Assembly: GCF_000303155.1 (NCBI RefSeq)
Contig: NC_018719.1
Location: forward strand, 868,001 to 932,000
DNA length: 64,000 bases
From: Candidatus Nitrososphaera gargensis Ga9.2
Lineage (GTDB): Archaea > Thermoproteota > Nitrososphaeria > Nitrososphaerales > Nitrososphaeraceae
Direction: 5' to 3'
The notes under the pieces are model-generated. The model was not told where the DNA came from. It made no database searches and saw only the letters and a program-made list of their open reading frames with translations. Numbering within the stretch: position 1 is the first letter of the stretch; each line of letters opens with the position of its first letter. Position numbers and translations under genes: made by a program. This document shows, piece after piece, positions 53,457 through 62,699 of the stretch.

Positions 53457-54719
53457 TTAGCGCCGCGGAATATTGCACTTGACTTTTGTGCCCAGAATCA
53501 GAAATGAAACTATGCCAAGCACCACACCAGTGAGGCCAAACGAGACGAACCACAGCAGCGGGTTCCCAGTAAAAGCCGAGATAAAGTAGCCTATAAAGAG
53601 CGGCCCAAGTACTAGCCCCAAGTCGCCTATCATCCTATTGAATCCTATCCCACGCGTAACATGCGAGTGAACACCGAGCGCCCGGCCGGCATCTGCTACG
53701 CTTTTCTTCTTCACCTTCTCTTCTATCTGCTCTGCCGCCCAGACTATGGATTGGCCGAAAAAGCCTGACGTAACGCCTATCAGAGTGACGATGGCAAGCA
53801 GCAAGAGCATAGACGTGGACAGCGGCATGATGGCAACCAGTATCGCAGCAGACAGGATTGCAGCAAACAACGGCTTTTGCATCCCGTACATCTGCGTAAG
53901 CTTGCCAGAGAAGAACGAGCTGACCAGATTCGCAATCGACGCCATTGTAAGCATTATGCCAACGTCGAACACTGACAGCGAAAGGCTGCCATAAGCAAAA
54001 AGCGGCATGCCCGTGGTATAAATGCCTGAGCGCAGGAACGCAAAGCCAAAGGTGGCTATTGCAGCGGTGTTGAGATAGACTGTCATGTCTGCTTTGCGGC
54101 TGCCGCCGCTCTCATGACCCAAAACAGGCCTTGCCACGTCGAGCCTGCCAGAGTAAGCGAGCGCGGCGACTATCGCAAGGGCCACCGCTATTACTGCCGC
54201 AAACGCAAGATATGGCGCGTTGTATCCAAAAAACGCGGCAATCGGGGCCCCGACTATCGGGCCCATGATGGGACCCAACATCAACATCGATTGATAGCTT
54301 CCAATGTTTGTTCCGCGCTTGGATGCTTCTGATGACAGGAGGACAAATGCGATGGCCGCCCCGACATAGATCGACGACCCAATACCTTCAAACACCCTTG
54401 CAGACAGCAGCACCCAATAGTTTGGTGCAAAGCCAGCCAGCACCGACGAGCTGACAAGTACTCCGAGACCAAGGATCATTGTCCTGTTCAAGCCAAGCCT
54501 GTCTGCCAAGACTCCCGATGGGATATCAAATACGAGCCGGCCAATGGCAAAACCTGCAATCACCGCGCCTACCAAGAACTCATTGGCTCCAAGATCCTGC
54601 TGCGCATAAAGCGTCAGCGACGGAGTGACCATGCTGGCGCCCATCATGACTACAAGTGAGACTAGCGAAAGCGCCACTATGCTTGGCTGGATACTGAGGT
54701 ATTCATTTAACTTGAACAT
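53457..54719 (-). CDS. Major facilitator superfamily transporter
   Basis: 420 residues with 12 predicted helices. The MFS loop 2-3 motif is present as GRLVFDIPSGVLADRLG, followed by the matching sequence RTMILGLG. The helix-5 segment LGPIMGPIVGAPIAAFFG, with its Gly/Pro pattern (motif C), suggests a drug or small-molecule:proton antiporter. It is monocistronic with its own upstream region and faces the plastocyanin gene. The substrate is unknown. Confidence 0.88.
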   Translation of the reverse strand: MFKLNEYLSIQPSIVALSLVSLVVMMGASMVTPSLTLYAQQDLGANEFLVGAVIAGFAIGRLVFDIPSGVLADRLGLNRTMILGLGVLVSSSVLAGFAPNYWVLLSARVFEGIGSSIYVGAAIAFVLLSSEASKRGTNIGSYQSMLMLGPIMGPIVGAPIAAFFGYNAPYLAFAAVIAVALAIVAALAYSGRLDVARPVLGHESGGSRKADMTVYLNTAAIATFGFAFLRSGIYTTGMPLFAYGSLSLSVFDVGIMLTMASIANLVSSFFSGKLTQMYGMQKPLFAAILSAAILVAIMPLSTSMLLLLAIVTLIGVTSGFFGQSIVWAAEQIEEKVKKKSVADAGRALGVHSHVTRGIGFNRMIGDLGLVLGPLFIGYFISAFTGNPLLWFVSFGLTGVVLGIVSFLILGTKVKCNIPRR

Positions 54720-54772
54720 TCTGTCACCAATAAAGGTTGAAAGACGTGAGAATCATGTATGCAATGCCTAAT

Positions 54773-55618
54773 TTACCTTTGTATAGGGCACGCCTTTATG
54801 ATGATATAGTCGATTATCTTCTTTCTTGAGACGTCCTTCATCTTCAAAAGGGAACTGTAAAGCACCTTTTCAAGAAACGATGGGTACTTTTGCAGGATTC
54901 TTTCCCTGAGCGTACTTCTTCGGAGCACGTAATAGTCGGTCAGCGGCTCGTAAACGTGGTGGCCGGATGTGCCTAATGTCCTTGATCTCAAATCCCTTAC
55001 TTGCAATGGCCGATTTGACATATTCCAGCTTATAGTGCTCTGACGACCATGTCTATGCAAGTATCCCGAGCTTGAAGAAAGGCTTTGCCTGTGTCACCAC
55101 AGGCATTACGATAATAAGAAGGCCATTAGGTTTGAGCACCTTTCTGGATTTGCTGATGAATTTCTCTAGCAGCCTGAAGTGCTGCGCAGACTCAAGCGCG
55201 ACTATCCTGTCTGCAGATTCGTCAGAAAGCGGCAGCGCGGTAGATGTCGCGTTTAGCAGCGACATCTTCTCCTCTGCCTTCATTGCAGACAACAACTGCT
55301 GGAAATTTATATTAACACAACTGATGTCCAGAGAACCATGGGAAGACCTCCACTGTGCTGCAGGCGCGGAGAACCCACTTCCAACGTCCACCAGCCTTTT
55401 TGCAGAGCCAAGCTCGGCAATGTCTCCTACAAGGGAGCACAGGTCAGTCTGTGCTGCCATCGGGTCTGATGCCTTGTGATTCTAGTAACCAAGTTGAGCA
55501 TGTCGCCGCCAATAGCAAGCTGCATGACAGAAGACAGAGAATTGTACAGGTTTATGAGGTCATGCTCGTTGCGCCGCAAAGTCCACAATATGGCTTGCAG
55601 CGGGTTTATCTGCATCAA
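54773..55618 (-). pseudogene. Class I SAM-dependent methyltransferase, frameshifted
   Basis: The first part, from TTG or ATG near 55618-55615, reads INPLQAILWTLRRNEHDLI. A shift near 55485 leads to the second frame with LVDVGSGFSAPAAQW, the SAM-binding glycine motif, and ADRIVALESAQHF and KVLKPNGLLIIVMP. Another near 55055 leads to a third with HYKLEYVKSAIASKGFEI. A fourth frame after about 54965 has HHVYEPLTDYYVLRR to the end. Together they make a UbiE/Coq5-like methyltransferase of about 280 residues. At least three frameshifts make it inactive. Confidence 0.75.
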
Positions 55619-55654
55619 TGCTATTGCTATGGCTGCTGATATAAACGAAAAGAC

Positions 55655-56329
55655 CTAGGACAGCTCGGTGGCCAGCTCGTTGGTATCCACCACAAGCCCA
55701 TAAAAGCTCCTTACGTCGTCCAGTGTGCACTCGTAGCGCTTTGGGTTCATGGATGCAGTGGCATCTGACACGACCATGACGTCAAATCCAAGGTTAAAGG
55801 CGTCCCTCAATGACGTCTCTACGCACATAGATGTGTCAAACCCGCAAAATATCACTGAGTCAACCTGCAGCTTTCTCAGCAGGTCTTCAAGCTTTGTGCC
55901 GTAGAATGCAGAATCGCGCCTCTTTGTTATCACGTATTCTTTGTTGTCTGGCTTGAGCTCTGCCACGATGTCCGCGTCCCATGTCCCTTTGATGCAGATA
56001 GGTATCTCTTCAATCCTTTCTTCACGCGGCAGGGGAAGGATCTTGTGGGTCTTTGTCAGCAGATCGACCCCTGAAGGTTCCCTTACGGCTATTGTAAAGA
56101 CAATTGGAGTGCCAATTTTCCTGCAAATATTGACAAGCCTGATGATGTTTGGCAGCGCCTTTTTGTAGTGAGACCTATTGATGCCTAGCTTGTCGTACGA
56201 GCCTCCATCGCTAACAAATCCATTCTGAGTATCTATTACTATCAGTGTTGGTTTAAGCTCATATCCTTTTATTGTAACAGCCGCTGCTCGTCTGCCTGCT
56301 CTGTGTGTTCTTCCGTTGTTTTCTTGCAA
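55655..56329 (-). CDS. Isochorismatase-like cysteine hydrolase
   Basis: 224 residues as an open frame; the first about 20 residues before KGYELKPTLIV are basic and unconserved, so the true start may be inside. The catalytic triad is visible: Asp in LIVIDTQNGF, Lys in VITKRRDSAF and Cys in DTSMCVETSLRDAF. Members hydrolyse isochorismate, nicotinamide or related amides; there is nothing here to fix the substrate. The upstream region to 56431 is AT-rich and contains the promoter. Confidence 0.88.
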   Translation of the reverse strand: MQENNGRTHRAGRRAAAVTIKGYELKPTLIVIDTQNGFVSDGGSYDKLGINRSHYKKALPNIIRLVNICRKIGTPIVFTIAVREPSGVDLLTKTHKILPLPREERIEEIPICIKGTWDADIVAELKPDNKEYVITKRRDSAFYGTKLEDLLRKLQVDSVIFCGFDTSMCVETSLRDAFNLGFDVMVVSDATASMNPKRYECTLDDVRSFYGLVVDTNELATELS

Positions 56330-56431
56330 TGATTTTGTAGCCGTACTTCAACACTGCTAATGATCCATAATAATGGTTTTAGACAATCAGATATCGAAAA
56401 CTTTTCTTCCTAAATATTCGTGTAACAAGCT

Positions 56432-57430
56432 TCATTTAGCTATTATCTTGAGCAGCAATATCAGTCCATAGTATGGCAGGTTGTAAAATGCTGCAAGTGC
56501 GGCAACATCTATGCTAAAAAATTGTGAAGCAAAGACGACTACAAGAATGTTGTTCACATAGGTCATTACTATCAGCCCAGATATTCCAAGATCCCTGCTT
56601 CTTTCCATAGTGATGATCTTGCCTTGGTATTTGATGTTGCCCGCAACATAACCAATTGCGGCATATGCTGCAAACAGGGCAAATGCTGCCGCAATATTGA
56701 CAAACACAAAGCTGAGATCTTTGAAGAAAAAACTCGAAAAGTTTGCAAACACTCCCAAGTTCATCAGGGATATGAGGACTATGGAAACAGGAAAGGATTT
56801 TTTGTCAACTCGCTGCGCAATTGACGACCATTTTTTCTTTGCAAACCAGCCGGCAATGATCGGGATAAACAGAGCTACAGAAAGCAGAAAAACCATGTTG
56901 AAAATCGGTATTTCAAACTCTGAATTGCCTCCAAGCAAGAGGTACACGATGGAAGGAAGTGCGAATGGAACTCCAAGGGAAGTTACGATGACCATTCCAA
57001 CGACAAGAGGCAATTTCTTGCTCTTTTCAACAGCGTTGATTACAAACGGTGCCCCTAGCCCCGTGGAAATCCCTGAAAGGAGCAATACTGGGACGGCAAG
57101 CGGCTCATAGACCAGCTTTGCTATAAAATACATTGTCAGCGGGAGTGCAACCAGCTTGACCATTGACAAAATCACCAGCTGTACCGGCTTTTTGAAGGTA
57201 GAGGCTAGATCTTGAAGGTTCAGCCGGATGAGGTTCAAGAACAAAAGGAGCCCCAGCCAGATAAGCAGGTATGGCTCAAAAATGATGCCAAAAGAAGGCA
57301 GTAGGACACCCGTGGCCATTGAAGCTGCAATGGCGATGAAAAGCACGATGTCTTCGCCTTTTAACTTGGTCAAGGCCGCAGACAGCTTGCCATTGCGTAA
57401 TAATTCCACGGCATAAAATGTTAGCAGCAT
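56432..57430 (-). CDS. BASS/SBF-family membrane transporter
   Basis: 332 residues, about nine or ten membrane helices. The repeated fold of the bile acid:sodium symporter family is suggested by LLLFLNLIRLNLQDL, VKLVALPLTMYFIAK, LLSGISTGLGAPFVINAVEKSKKLPL and the second-half RSRDLGISGLIVMTYVNN, which fits the ion-binding crossover region. Substrates of archaeal members (organic anions, sometimes arsenite-like) are unknown. It is divergent from the glycosyltransferase gene. Confidence 0.75.
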   Translation of the reverse strand: MLLTFYAVELLRNGKLSAALTKLKGEDIVLFIAIAASMATGVLLPSFGIIFEPYLLIWLGLLLFLNLIRLNLQDLASTFKKPVQLVILSMVKLVALPLTMYFIAKLVYEPLAVPVLLLSGISTGLGAPFVINAVEKSKKLPLVVGMVIVTSLGVPFALPSIVYLLLGGNSEFEIPIFNMVFLLSVALFIPIIAGWFAKKKWSSIAQRVDKKSFPVSIVLISLMNLGVFANFSSFFFKDLSFVFVNIAAAFALFAAYAAIGYVAGNIKYQGKIITMERSRDLGISGLIVMTYVNNILVVVFASQFFSIDVAALAAFYNLPYYGLILLLKIIAK

Positions 57431-57516
57431 GATAGAAAACCGTTGACACGTCTTCTACTTGAGACAAGATTTTTGGTTCTTGCTTCTTCATGAAGATCAT
57501 CTAACCTTTAACACTA

Positions 57517-58341
57517 ATGCCGCACACAAATAATAGCGATTTCAAAATGAGGACCACGGAATATTCGATAGACGCAAGAACTGAACGCACAGTCGGTGAC
57601 AAGGTGGCGGTTATTTTTTGTACAAAAAACTCAGCAGCTACCATTCAAAATGCGATAAAGGCGATAAAGAACAGCAATTATGACCTTGATTCGATAATTG
57701 TTGTTGACGGTTTCTCAAATGACAAGACCGTGGAGAAGGCAAAGCAGGGTGGAGCGACAAACGTCATCACCCAGCCAGAAAAAAAATTTCCAGGCAAAGG
57801 GATTGCCATGAAGGCAGGAATAGAGGAATCAAGAAAAGCAGGCGCGGACGTTGCGTTATTTCTTGATTCTGATATAAAGAACCTATCAGGCCAGTGGGTG
57901 GATGCGCTAGTTGATCCGATACTGGAAGAAGGATATGACATGACAAGGGGTTTCTATGAGAGGGCGCCAAGGGACGCAGCCGTTACAAAACTGGTTGCAA
58001 GGCCGATGCTCTCTGTGTTCTTTCCAGAGCTCTCGCATTTCGAGCAGCCATTAAGCGGCGAGGTGTGCGCCCGCATGCAAGTCTGGGAGGATCTGCTCAA
58101 TAGAGATGCGAAACCTCCCGATGGGTGGGGAATCGATGTATGGTTTTTCGTAGAAGCGGCGATGTCAGGCCACAAATTAAGGGAGGTATATCTGGGCAGA
58201 AAAGAGCACACCTCTTTTGACGGGTACAAGGAAGACATTGGCAAGCTACACAAGATGTCAGAGCAGGTGCTATTCACAATATTGAATGAGGCAGTGAAAT
58301 ATGACAGGTTTGAGCAGCACTACAACAGGGTAAGCCTGTGA
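57517..58341 (+). CDS. GT81-like glycosyltransferase (glycosyl-3-phosphoglycerate synthase-like)
   Basis: 274 residues with a GT-A fold: VAVIFCTKNSAATIQNAIKAI at the start, the metal-binding LFLDSDI, then RPMLSVFFPELSHFEQPLSGEVCAR and WGIDVWFFVEAAMSGHKLREVYLGRKEH. The order of the last two is like that of glucosyl- and mannosyl-3-phosphoglycerate synthases, which make precursors of glycosylglycerate solutes. General GT2 function cannot be excluded. It is convergent with the GT4 gene and a six-hairpin glycosidase lies two genes away. Confidence 0.72.
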   Translation: MPHTNNSDFKMRTTEYSIDARTERTVGDKVAVIFCTKNSAATIQNAIKAIKNSNYDLDSIIVVDGFSNDKTVEKAKQGGATNVITQPEKKFPGKGIAMKAGIEESRKAGADVALFLDSDIKNLSGQWVDALVDPILEEGYDMTRGFYERAPRDAAVTKLVARPMLSVFFPELSHFEQPLSGEVCARMQVWEDLLNRDAKPPDGWGIDVWFFVEAAMSGHKLREVYLGRKEHTSFDGYKEDIGKLHKMSEQVLFTILNEAVKYDRFEQHYNRVSL

Positions 58342-58343
58342 GA

Positions 58344-59603
58344 TCAAGTAGTGAGCGACGCTCTAGATGGTAAGAGCGATTCGATTACCTTCCGCAAGCC
58401 CGCCTTGTAACTCTCGTTTGAAAATTTCAAGACTGATTCGCTGAGCTGGGATCTTTCTGCTTGCATGTCGTTATCAGATGCTATCAATATTTTGCCGATA
58501 ATGTCGGCGGCCTGCCGGTGCGTACGGAACTGGTAGTATTCTGGCACAAATTCTGTGTATCCGCCTTCATTAGGGACAACTGGGATCAGACCTGCGCTCA
58601 TTGCCTCAACGATGGATATGCCAAAGGGCTCTCCTGCAAGTGGATGTAGGTATACTTTGGACTTTTGCATCAGTTCTAGCAATCGATCAAAGCTGGCATC
58701 AACTTCTACGCGAATCTTGCTCTCCAAATCATAGTCACGTATTGATTGCTTTAATTTTTCAAGATATTTCTCGTCGCCGGCTCCAATATTTCCAACAAGG
58801 ACTATCCTTGCATTCACCTTCAGATCCTTTATCAAGATCTTGCATACCTCTATCACATTTTCAAGCTGCTTGTCCGGACTGAATCTGGAGATAACAAGGA
58901 TCATATTCTCCCTTTTGCTGGAGTGAAGGGCAATATTGCGAAACTTTTCTACGTCGACAGGTGGATATACTACAATAGGTTTTACTGCCGAGCCGTAGCG
59001 TTCCTCAATGGCCTTTTTGCTAAAGTTAGAGTTTGTAATGACGGTTGTATTTCTCATCATCGAATCATAAGTTTTCAAAATGTTTTCAAGCATCCTTTGT
59101 TGCAAATCCTCTTCTTCTAAGCCTTCTGTACCAACCCATTTCCTGATAAACCGCATGTAGCTCTTATCATGGTTTTCCTGTATCAATTGGGGAACGATTG
59201 GAAAGTGGCAATAAGTGATGATCCTTTTCTTGTCCCCGTCAGAAGCTTTCGATCGATTATAGTATGGTAGCAGATCGCCATGAGTGTTGATTATCAAGTT
59301 ATAATCGCTGTCATTGCCATATGTGTCCTGCGATCCTTTTTTGCTTTCAGTCGAGACTCTTGAAGGATTGTCGATAGCATTTGTCAGACCTATCATTGAG
59401 AAGAGGTCAAGATGTACCGGGTTAATGTCGACAGAATCGACAATGTCTCCAAAATCTCTCTTCAGCTGCTTAATGTCTGGCTTTTTGAATGACGCAAGAT
59501 CTACTTTGAAACCCATTTCGGCAAGCAAGCCAATTGTTATTATTGCCAGCCGCTCGCTTCCTCCGCCTGCGTTTATGTCATCATGAACAACTTTGACTCG
59601 CAT
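58344..59603 (-). CDS. GT4-family glycosyltransferase
   Basis: 419 residues with a GT-B fold. The N-terminal domain begins VKVVHDDINAGGGSERLA, with the glycine-rich donor loop. The C-terminal domain carries ILVISRFSPDKQLENVIEV, ARIVLVGNIG and HPLAGEPFGISIVEAMSAGLIPVVPNEGG, the EX7E nucleotide-sugar site. The general form resembles ALG11-like mannosyltransferases. It overlaps nothing and ends two bases from the GT81-like gene on the other strand. Confidence 0.88.
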   Translation of the reverse strand: MRVKVVHDDINAGGGSERLAIITIGLLAEMGFKVDLASFKKPDIKQLKRDFGDIVDSVDINPVHLDLFSMIGLTNAIDNPSRVSTESKKGSQDTYGNDSDYNLIINTHGDLLPYYNRSKASDGDKKRIITYCHFPIVPQLIQENHDKSYMRFIRKWVGTEGLEEEDLQQRMLENILKTYDSMMRNTTVITNSNFSKKAIEERYGSAVKPIVVYPPVDVEKFRNIALHSSKRENMILVISRFSPDKQLENVIEVCKILIKDLKVNARIVLVGNIGAGDEKYLEKLKQSIRDYDLESKIRVEVDASFDRLLELMQKSKVYLHPLAGEPFGISIVEAMSAGLIPVVPNEGGYTEFVPEYYQFRTHRQAADIIGKILIASDNDMQAERSQLSESVLKFSNESYKAGLRKVIESLLPSRASLTT

Positions 59604-59762
59604 TGCTTACACTCTTTTTCCGCCAGCATTACTATAATGAATAATTGAATTAAGTTATGTAATGGAACTATAGTGCTTTCAAAAAACACGAGCTCTGTCT
59701 CCTTTTGCCTATGCAAAAAATCTATCAGCGTTATTAGCCATATTGCCGCAAAACTGGATGAA

Positions 59763-60074
59763 ATGACAAAAGTCAAAAGTGGTGATACCATGCAACTGCG
59801 TTACGCTCTTAATGAATCTGAATGCACTGCCTGCAGCAGCCACCTTGAATGGCAGCTTGATCTGAAGGATATCAACAGACCTAGATACGTATCTTATCAT
59901 TGCAATTATCAATATGTGATTTACATTGATAACGTCAAAGTCGATGTGAAAAGGGTCGATAGAAAGAAACAAGAGTCCTTAGAAAACAAGCCGGTAAAAG
60001 ATGATGAGCCTAGGGCAATATTGATCGCACAGACAAAGAAGAAAGAGCGACAACGACAAGAAAAAGATGGATGA
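59763..60074 (+). CDS. Uncharacterised small hydrophilic protein
   Basis: 103 residues from ATG 59763 (MTKVKSGDTMQ); the frame extends 30 codons further but that part is unlike the rest. A Cys pair (SECTACSSHLEW) and a beta-rich middle (PRYVSYHCNYQYVIYIDNVKVDV) precede a very basic Lys/Arg/Gln tail. The tail suggests nucleic-acid or ribosome contact. No family recognised. Confidence 0.5.
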   Translation: MTKVKSGDTMQLRYALNESECTACSSHLEWQLDLKDINRPRYVSYHCNYQYVIYIDNVKVDVKRVDRKKQESLENKPVKDDEPRAILIAQTKKKERQRQEKDG

Positions 60075-60125
60075 CTTGGTGCTAGTCTTGAAACCGATGG
60101 TTTTTGTGGCAAAATACTATTACTG

Positions 60126-60271
60126 TTACTGGCTATGCGGGAACCTGTTCTGAATATGCCTCAAAAGCATGTGTTTCTGGTATTTCCTAATATTCTATAT
60201 CGCTTTCCGCATATCTTGCACCTGTACTCTGGATAGCGCTCGACTTTTATTAAAGTAGATGAGGACACCAT
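60126..60271 (-). pseudogene. C2H2 zinc finger microprotein, apparent frameshift
   Basis: From ATG 60271 the frame reads MVSSSTLIKVERYPEYRCKICGKRYR and then stops at 60161-60163. An overlapping frame contains the expected second half, RKYQKHMLLRHIQNRFPH, with the two His and a stop at 60126-60128. Joined by a shift near 60195 they give a full C2H2 finger. The stretch 60272-60450 up to the glycosidase is AT-rich and empty. Confidence 0.5.
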
Positions 60272-60450
60272 AGCTTCACACAAGCTTGGTCTCTAATGTA
60301 TAAAACTGGAGTCCACATGGCAATTCCTGCTTGTATCGTTGCCTGATTAAACTAAACTATATTGTAACATAAAAAAGCAATAAGATTCCGAGTATAAACA
60401 GTGTCACGACAAGACGGAAATTCCACTGAATTACTCTATATGCATGAACC

Positions 60451-62025
60451 ATGATAGACCCATCATCGTGCGAATTACAACAAAAAGATTGGACTAGATT
60501 TTTCATAGAGGCAGATAGGTTTCTGGAAAAAACAGCAGAGTATGTTCATCGTGGCGTAAACCCCGGAGGCTACTACCAAGCAATATGGACGAGGGACGCA
60601 GCATTCATACTTAAAGACCAGTTCCTTACAGGGGATACCTACAACGTTCTCCGGTCCCTGCATTTCATCTGGGCTCACCAGATAGGTCTGAATGATGAGA
60701 AGATAATCTATGGAAGAGGGTCTCCTGAGCTTGGATTCTCGGTTCAATACGCAGATAAAAAGACAAAAGAAAAGTTCAGCGGCGCGCTGCCCTCGACCAT
60801 ATATTACAATCAGGGTTTCTCTGAAGTTTATGCGCGCAATCCTGATATTGATTCTACCGCATTGATGATATCTACCACATCATGGATTTTGGATGTTTAT
60901 CTTAAGGCAGGGCTTTACTCTTACTATGAGAGTCTGCCAGAGTGGTCCTCGGCATCGTCACCTCCTGATCCATCGTCACCGCCCAAGTCGGCAGCAAGAC
61001 CCTTATCGTCTGCAGATTACAGGCGGCGACAACAGGATTCTCATTCCGATGCATTGTACAAGACAGGAGTACCTCCGTTAAAGGTCATATCAAAGCCTGT
61101 AGAGCTAATAGAGTTTATTGTCCCCCGCATGCTAGCTGCAGTAGAGTATCTTGCAAGCCGGGACATAGACAACGATGGGCTGCTGGAGCAAGGGTACAAT
61201 GAAGACTGGATGGATACTGCGCTTCGTGCCGGCAAGATAGTTTACAGCCAGGCGTCTTGGATACTGGCGCTCAGCGACCTATCTTCGCTGCTCTATGAAA
61301 TTGGCAGAAAAACCACTGCAGAAAATCTGACTGAAATGGCGGAGAGAACTGTGAGCGCCGTAGAGGAGAAACTCTGGTCAGAAAAAGACGGTGCATATAT
61401 CGACCTGAAATACAATGGGGCAAAAAACGACAAGTCCGATATTGATAGCAACAGAGAAAGGATGCTGACGCAGGATATCTCGCTTTATCTTGTTTCAATA
61501 ACCGAAAATACTCTCAACGACATTCTGAGCGTGCGCTTCAAAAGCGAAAACAATGGGAGCGATGCAAGTCATAGGTCACCGGCTATCGGACGTCGTTTTG
61601 ATGAGAGGAAAGAACGACAAGACAGGATTCAACCGCGAGTCCCACGCAAGATAATAGAGCATAGGGCTGCCAGCACTCTTGAGGCCATCAAGGACCGAAT
61701 ATGGATGGACAGTGCATGGCCCTTGGTTACAGAAAAGGAACTGGATAGGACTGGCCCTTGGCTTTTGGATCCAAACCAGTATCATAACCATACCTTCTGG
61801 CCTTGGATAACAGGAATAGAGATACTCGCAAGAAGCAGGTTTCACAGGCATGGCGAGTGCAACGAGCTTCTTTCCGCGCTTACAAGGGCAAGTCACCCGC
61901 AGACGCTTGCTTACTATGAATGGGTAAACCCTATAACTGGCCAAGGAAACGGGGCCTTTCCCTTTAGGACTGGCATTTCTACAATAAGGGTAGCCTTGAC
62001 CGATATCCTGCTTTCCCATACCTGA
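60451..62025 (+). CDS. Six-hairpin glycoside hydrolase (GH63/GH15-like)
   Basis: 524 residues. The (alpha/alpha)6 fold features are YYQAIWTRDAAFILKDQFLTGD (catalytic-region Asp), DIDNDGLLEQGYNEDWMDT, QASWILALSDLSSLLYE, and a C-terminal HNHTFWPWITGIEILA. Members include trehalase-like, glucoamylase-like and GH63 mannosylglycerate/glucosylglycerate hydrolases. With the neighbouring glycosyl-3-phosphoglycerate synthase-like gene, the last option is the most interesting. Two low-complexity inserts (about residues 170-205 and 370-400) are unusual. There is no signal peptide, so it is cytoplasmic. Confidence 0.75.
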   Translation: MIDPSSCELQQKDWTRFFIEADRFLEKTAEYVHRGVNPGGYYQAIWTRDAAFILKDQFLTGDTYNVLRSLHFIWAHQIGLNDEKIIYGRGSPELGFSVQYADKKTKEKFSGALPSTIYYNQGFSEVYARNPDIDSTALMISTTSWILDVYLKAGLYSYYESLPEWSSASSPPDPSSPPKSAARPLSSADYRRRQQDSHSDALYKTGVPPLKVISKPVELIEFIVPRMLAAVEYLASRDIDNDGLLEQGYNEDWMDTALRAGKIVYSQASWILALSDLSSLLYEIGRKTTAENLTEMAERTVSAVEEKLWSEKDGAYIDLKYNGAKNDKSDIDSNRERMLTQDISLYLVSITENTLNDILSVRFKSENNGSDASHRSPAIGRRFDERKERQDRIQPRVPRKIIEHRAASTLEAIKDRIWMDSAWPLVTEKELDRTGPWLLDPNQYHNHTFWPWITGIEILARSRFHRHGECNELLSALTRASHPQTLAYYEWVNPITGQGNGAFPFRTGISTIRVALTDILLSHT

Positions 62026-62045
62026 CTATTATATTATTATTGCTG

Positions 62046-62324
62046 TTATTGTTCTGCTCTTCGCTCGGTCATCTTGTACCTGCTTTTTAGAAAAAGCAGC
62101 GTTGTATTGAAAGCAATTCCGGTAATATTTGACCCTATAATCACTGGATCATCTTGCATGAACCCGTAGGCTACCCATAAAGAAAAGCCAACAATGAACA
62201 GGGGCATAAGGTATACGGAAACATCTTCCATACTGCGCGTTTTAATCGCCTTGATTATCTGGGGGATAAAGCTAGACATCGTGAGTATTGCTGCCGATAT
62301 TCCTACAATAGTGTCTATTTCCAT
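62046..62324 (-). CDS. SemiSWEET sugar transporter
   Basis: 92 residues, three helices, the half-size SWEET (PQ-loop) fold that dimerises. ILTMSSFIPQIIKAIKTRSMEDVS holds the PQ motif and the adjacent basic loop. The conserved Trp/Asn-type substrate residues are suggested by SLWVAYGFMQ and GSNITGIAFN. It faces the glycosidase gene across 20 bases. Uptake or export of a sugar linked to that enzyme is plausible. Confidence 0.85.
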   Translation of the reverse strand: MEIDTIVGISAAILTMSSFIPQIIKAIKTRSMEDVSVYLMPLFIVGFSLWVAYGFMQDDPVIIGSNITGIAFNTTLLFLKSRYKMTERRAEQ

Positions 62325-62421
62325 TTGTTTTCAGCTGTGGTTTACATAGGTGATATACAGTAATGCGAAATAACTTGAGGGAGAGTTTTTAATAATATAT
62401 TGTGACTGATCTGTACTATCC

Positions 62422-62682
62422 ATGGCCAAAACTAGGAAAGGGTTTGGTGCCAAGCCAAGGGGAACGGCAAAGCACAAGGGTGCCAAGGGCCAGAGCTACA
62501 AAAGAAAGGACAAGAACAAGATTAAAACAAAAGCCAAGACTGCGAACAGGAACCTCGACACGCGCCAGCAAAGGATTGCGATGGCCAAGGCAACAAGGGC
62601 AAACGAAAACATGGATAGGAACCGGAGTCTGAACGAGGCAGCGCCGGCGGCAACATCAGACACCGAGCCTGTGCCAGAATAA
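62422..62682 (+). CDS. Small highly basic protein
   Basis: 86 residues from ATG 62422. Lys, Arg and Gly dominate the first 60 residues (KTRKGFGAKPRGTAKHKGAKGQ) and an acidic short tail follows. The composition suggests RNA or DNA binding. It may be chromatin- or ribosome-associated. No family recognised. Stop TAA is 14 bases from the convergent cyclase stop. Confidence 0.6.
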   Translation: MAKTRKGFGAKPRGTAKHKGAKGQSYKRKDKNKIKTKAKTANRNLDTRQQRIAMAKATRANENMDRNRSLNEAAPAATSDTEPVPE

Positions 62683-62699
62683 TAATGAATGATGTCTAT

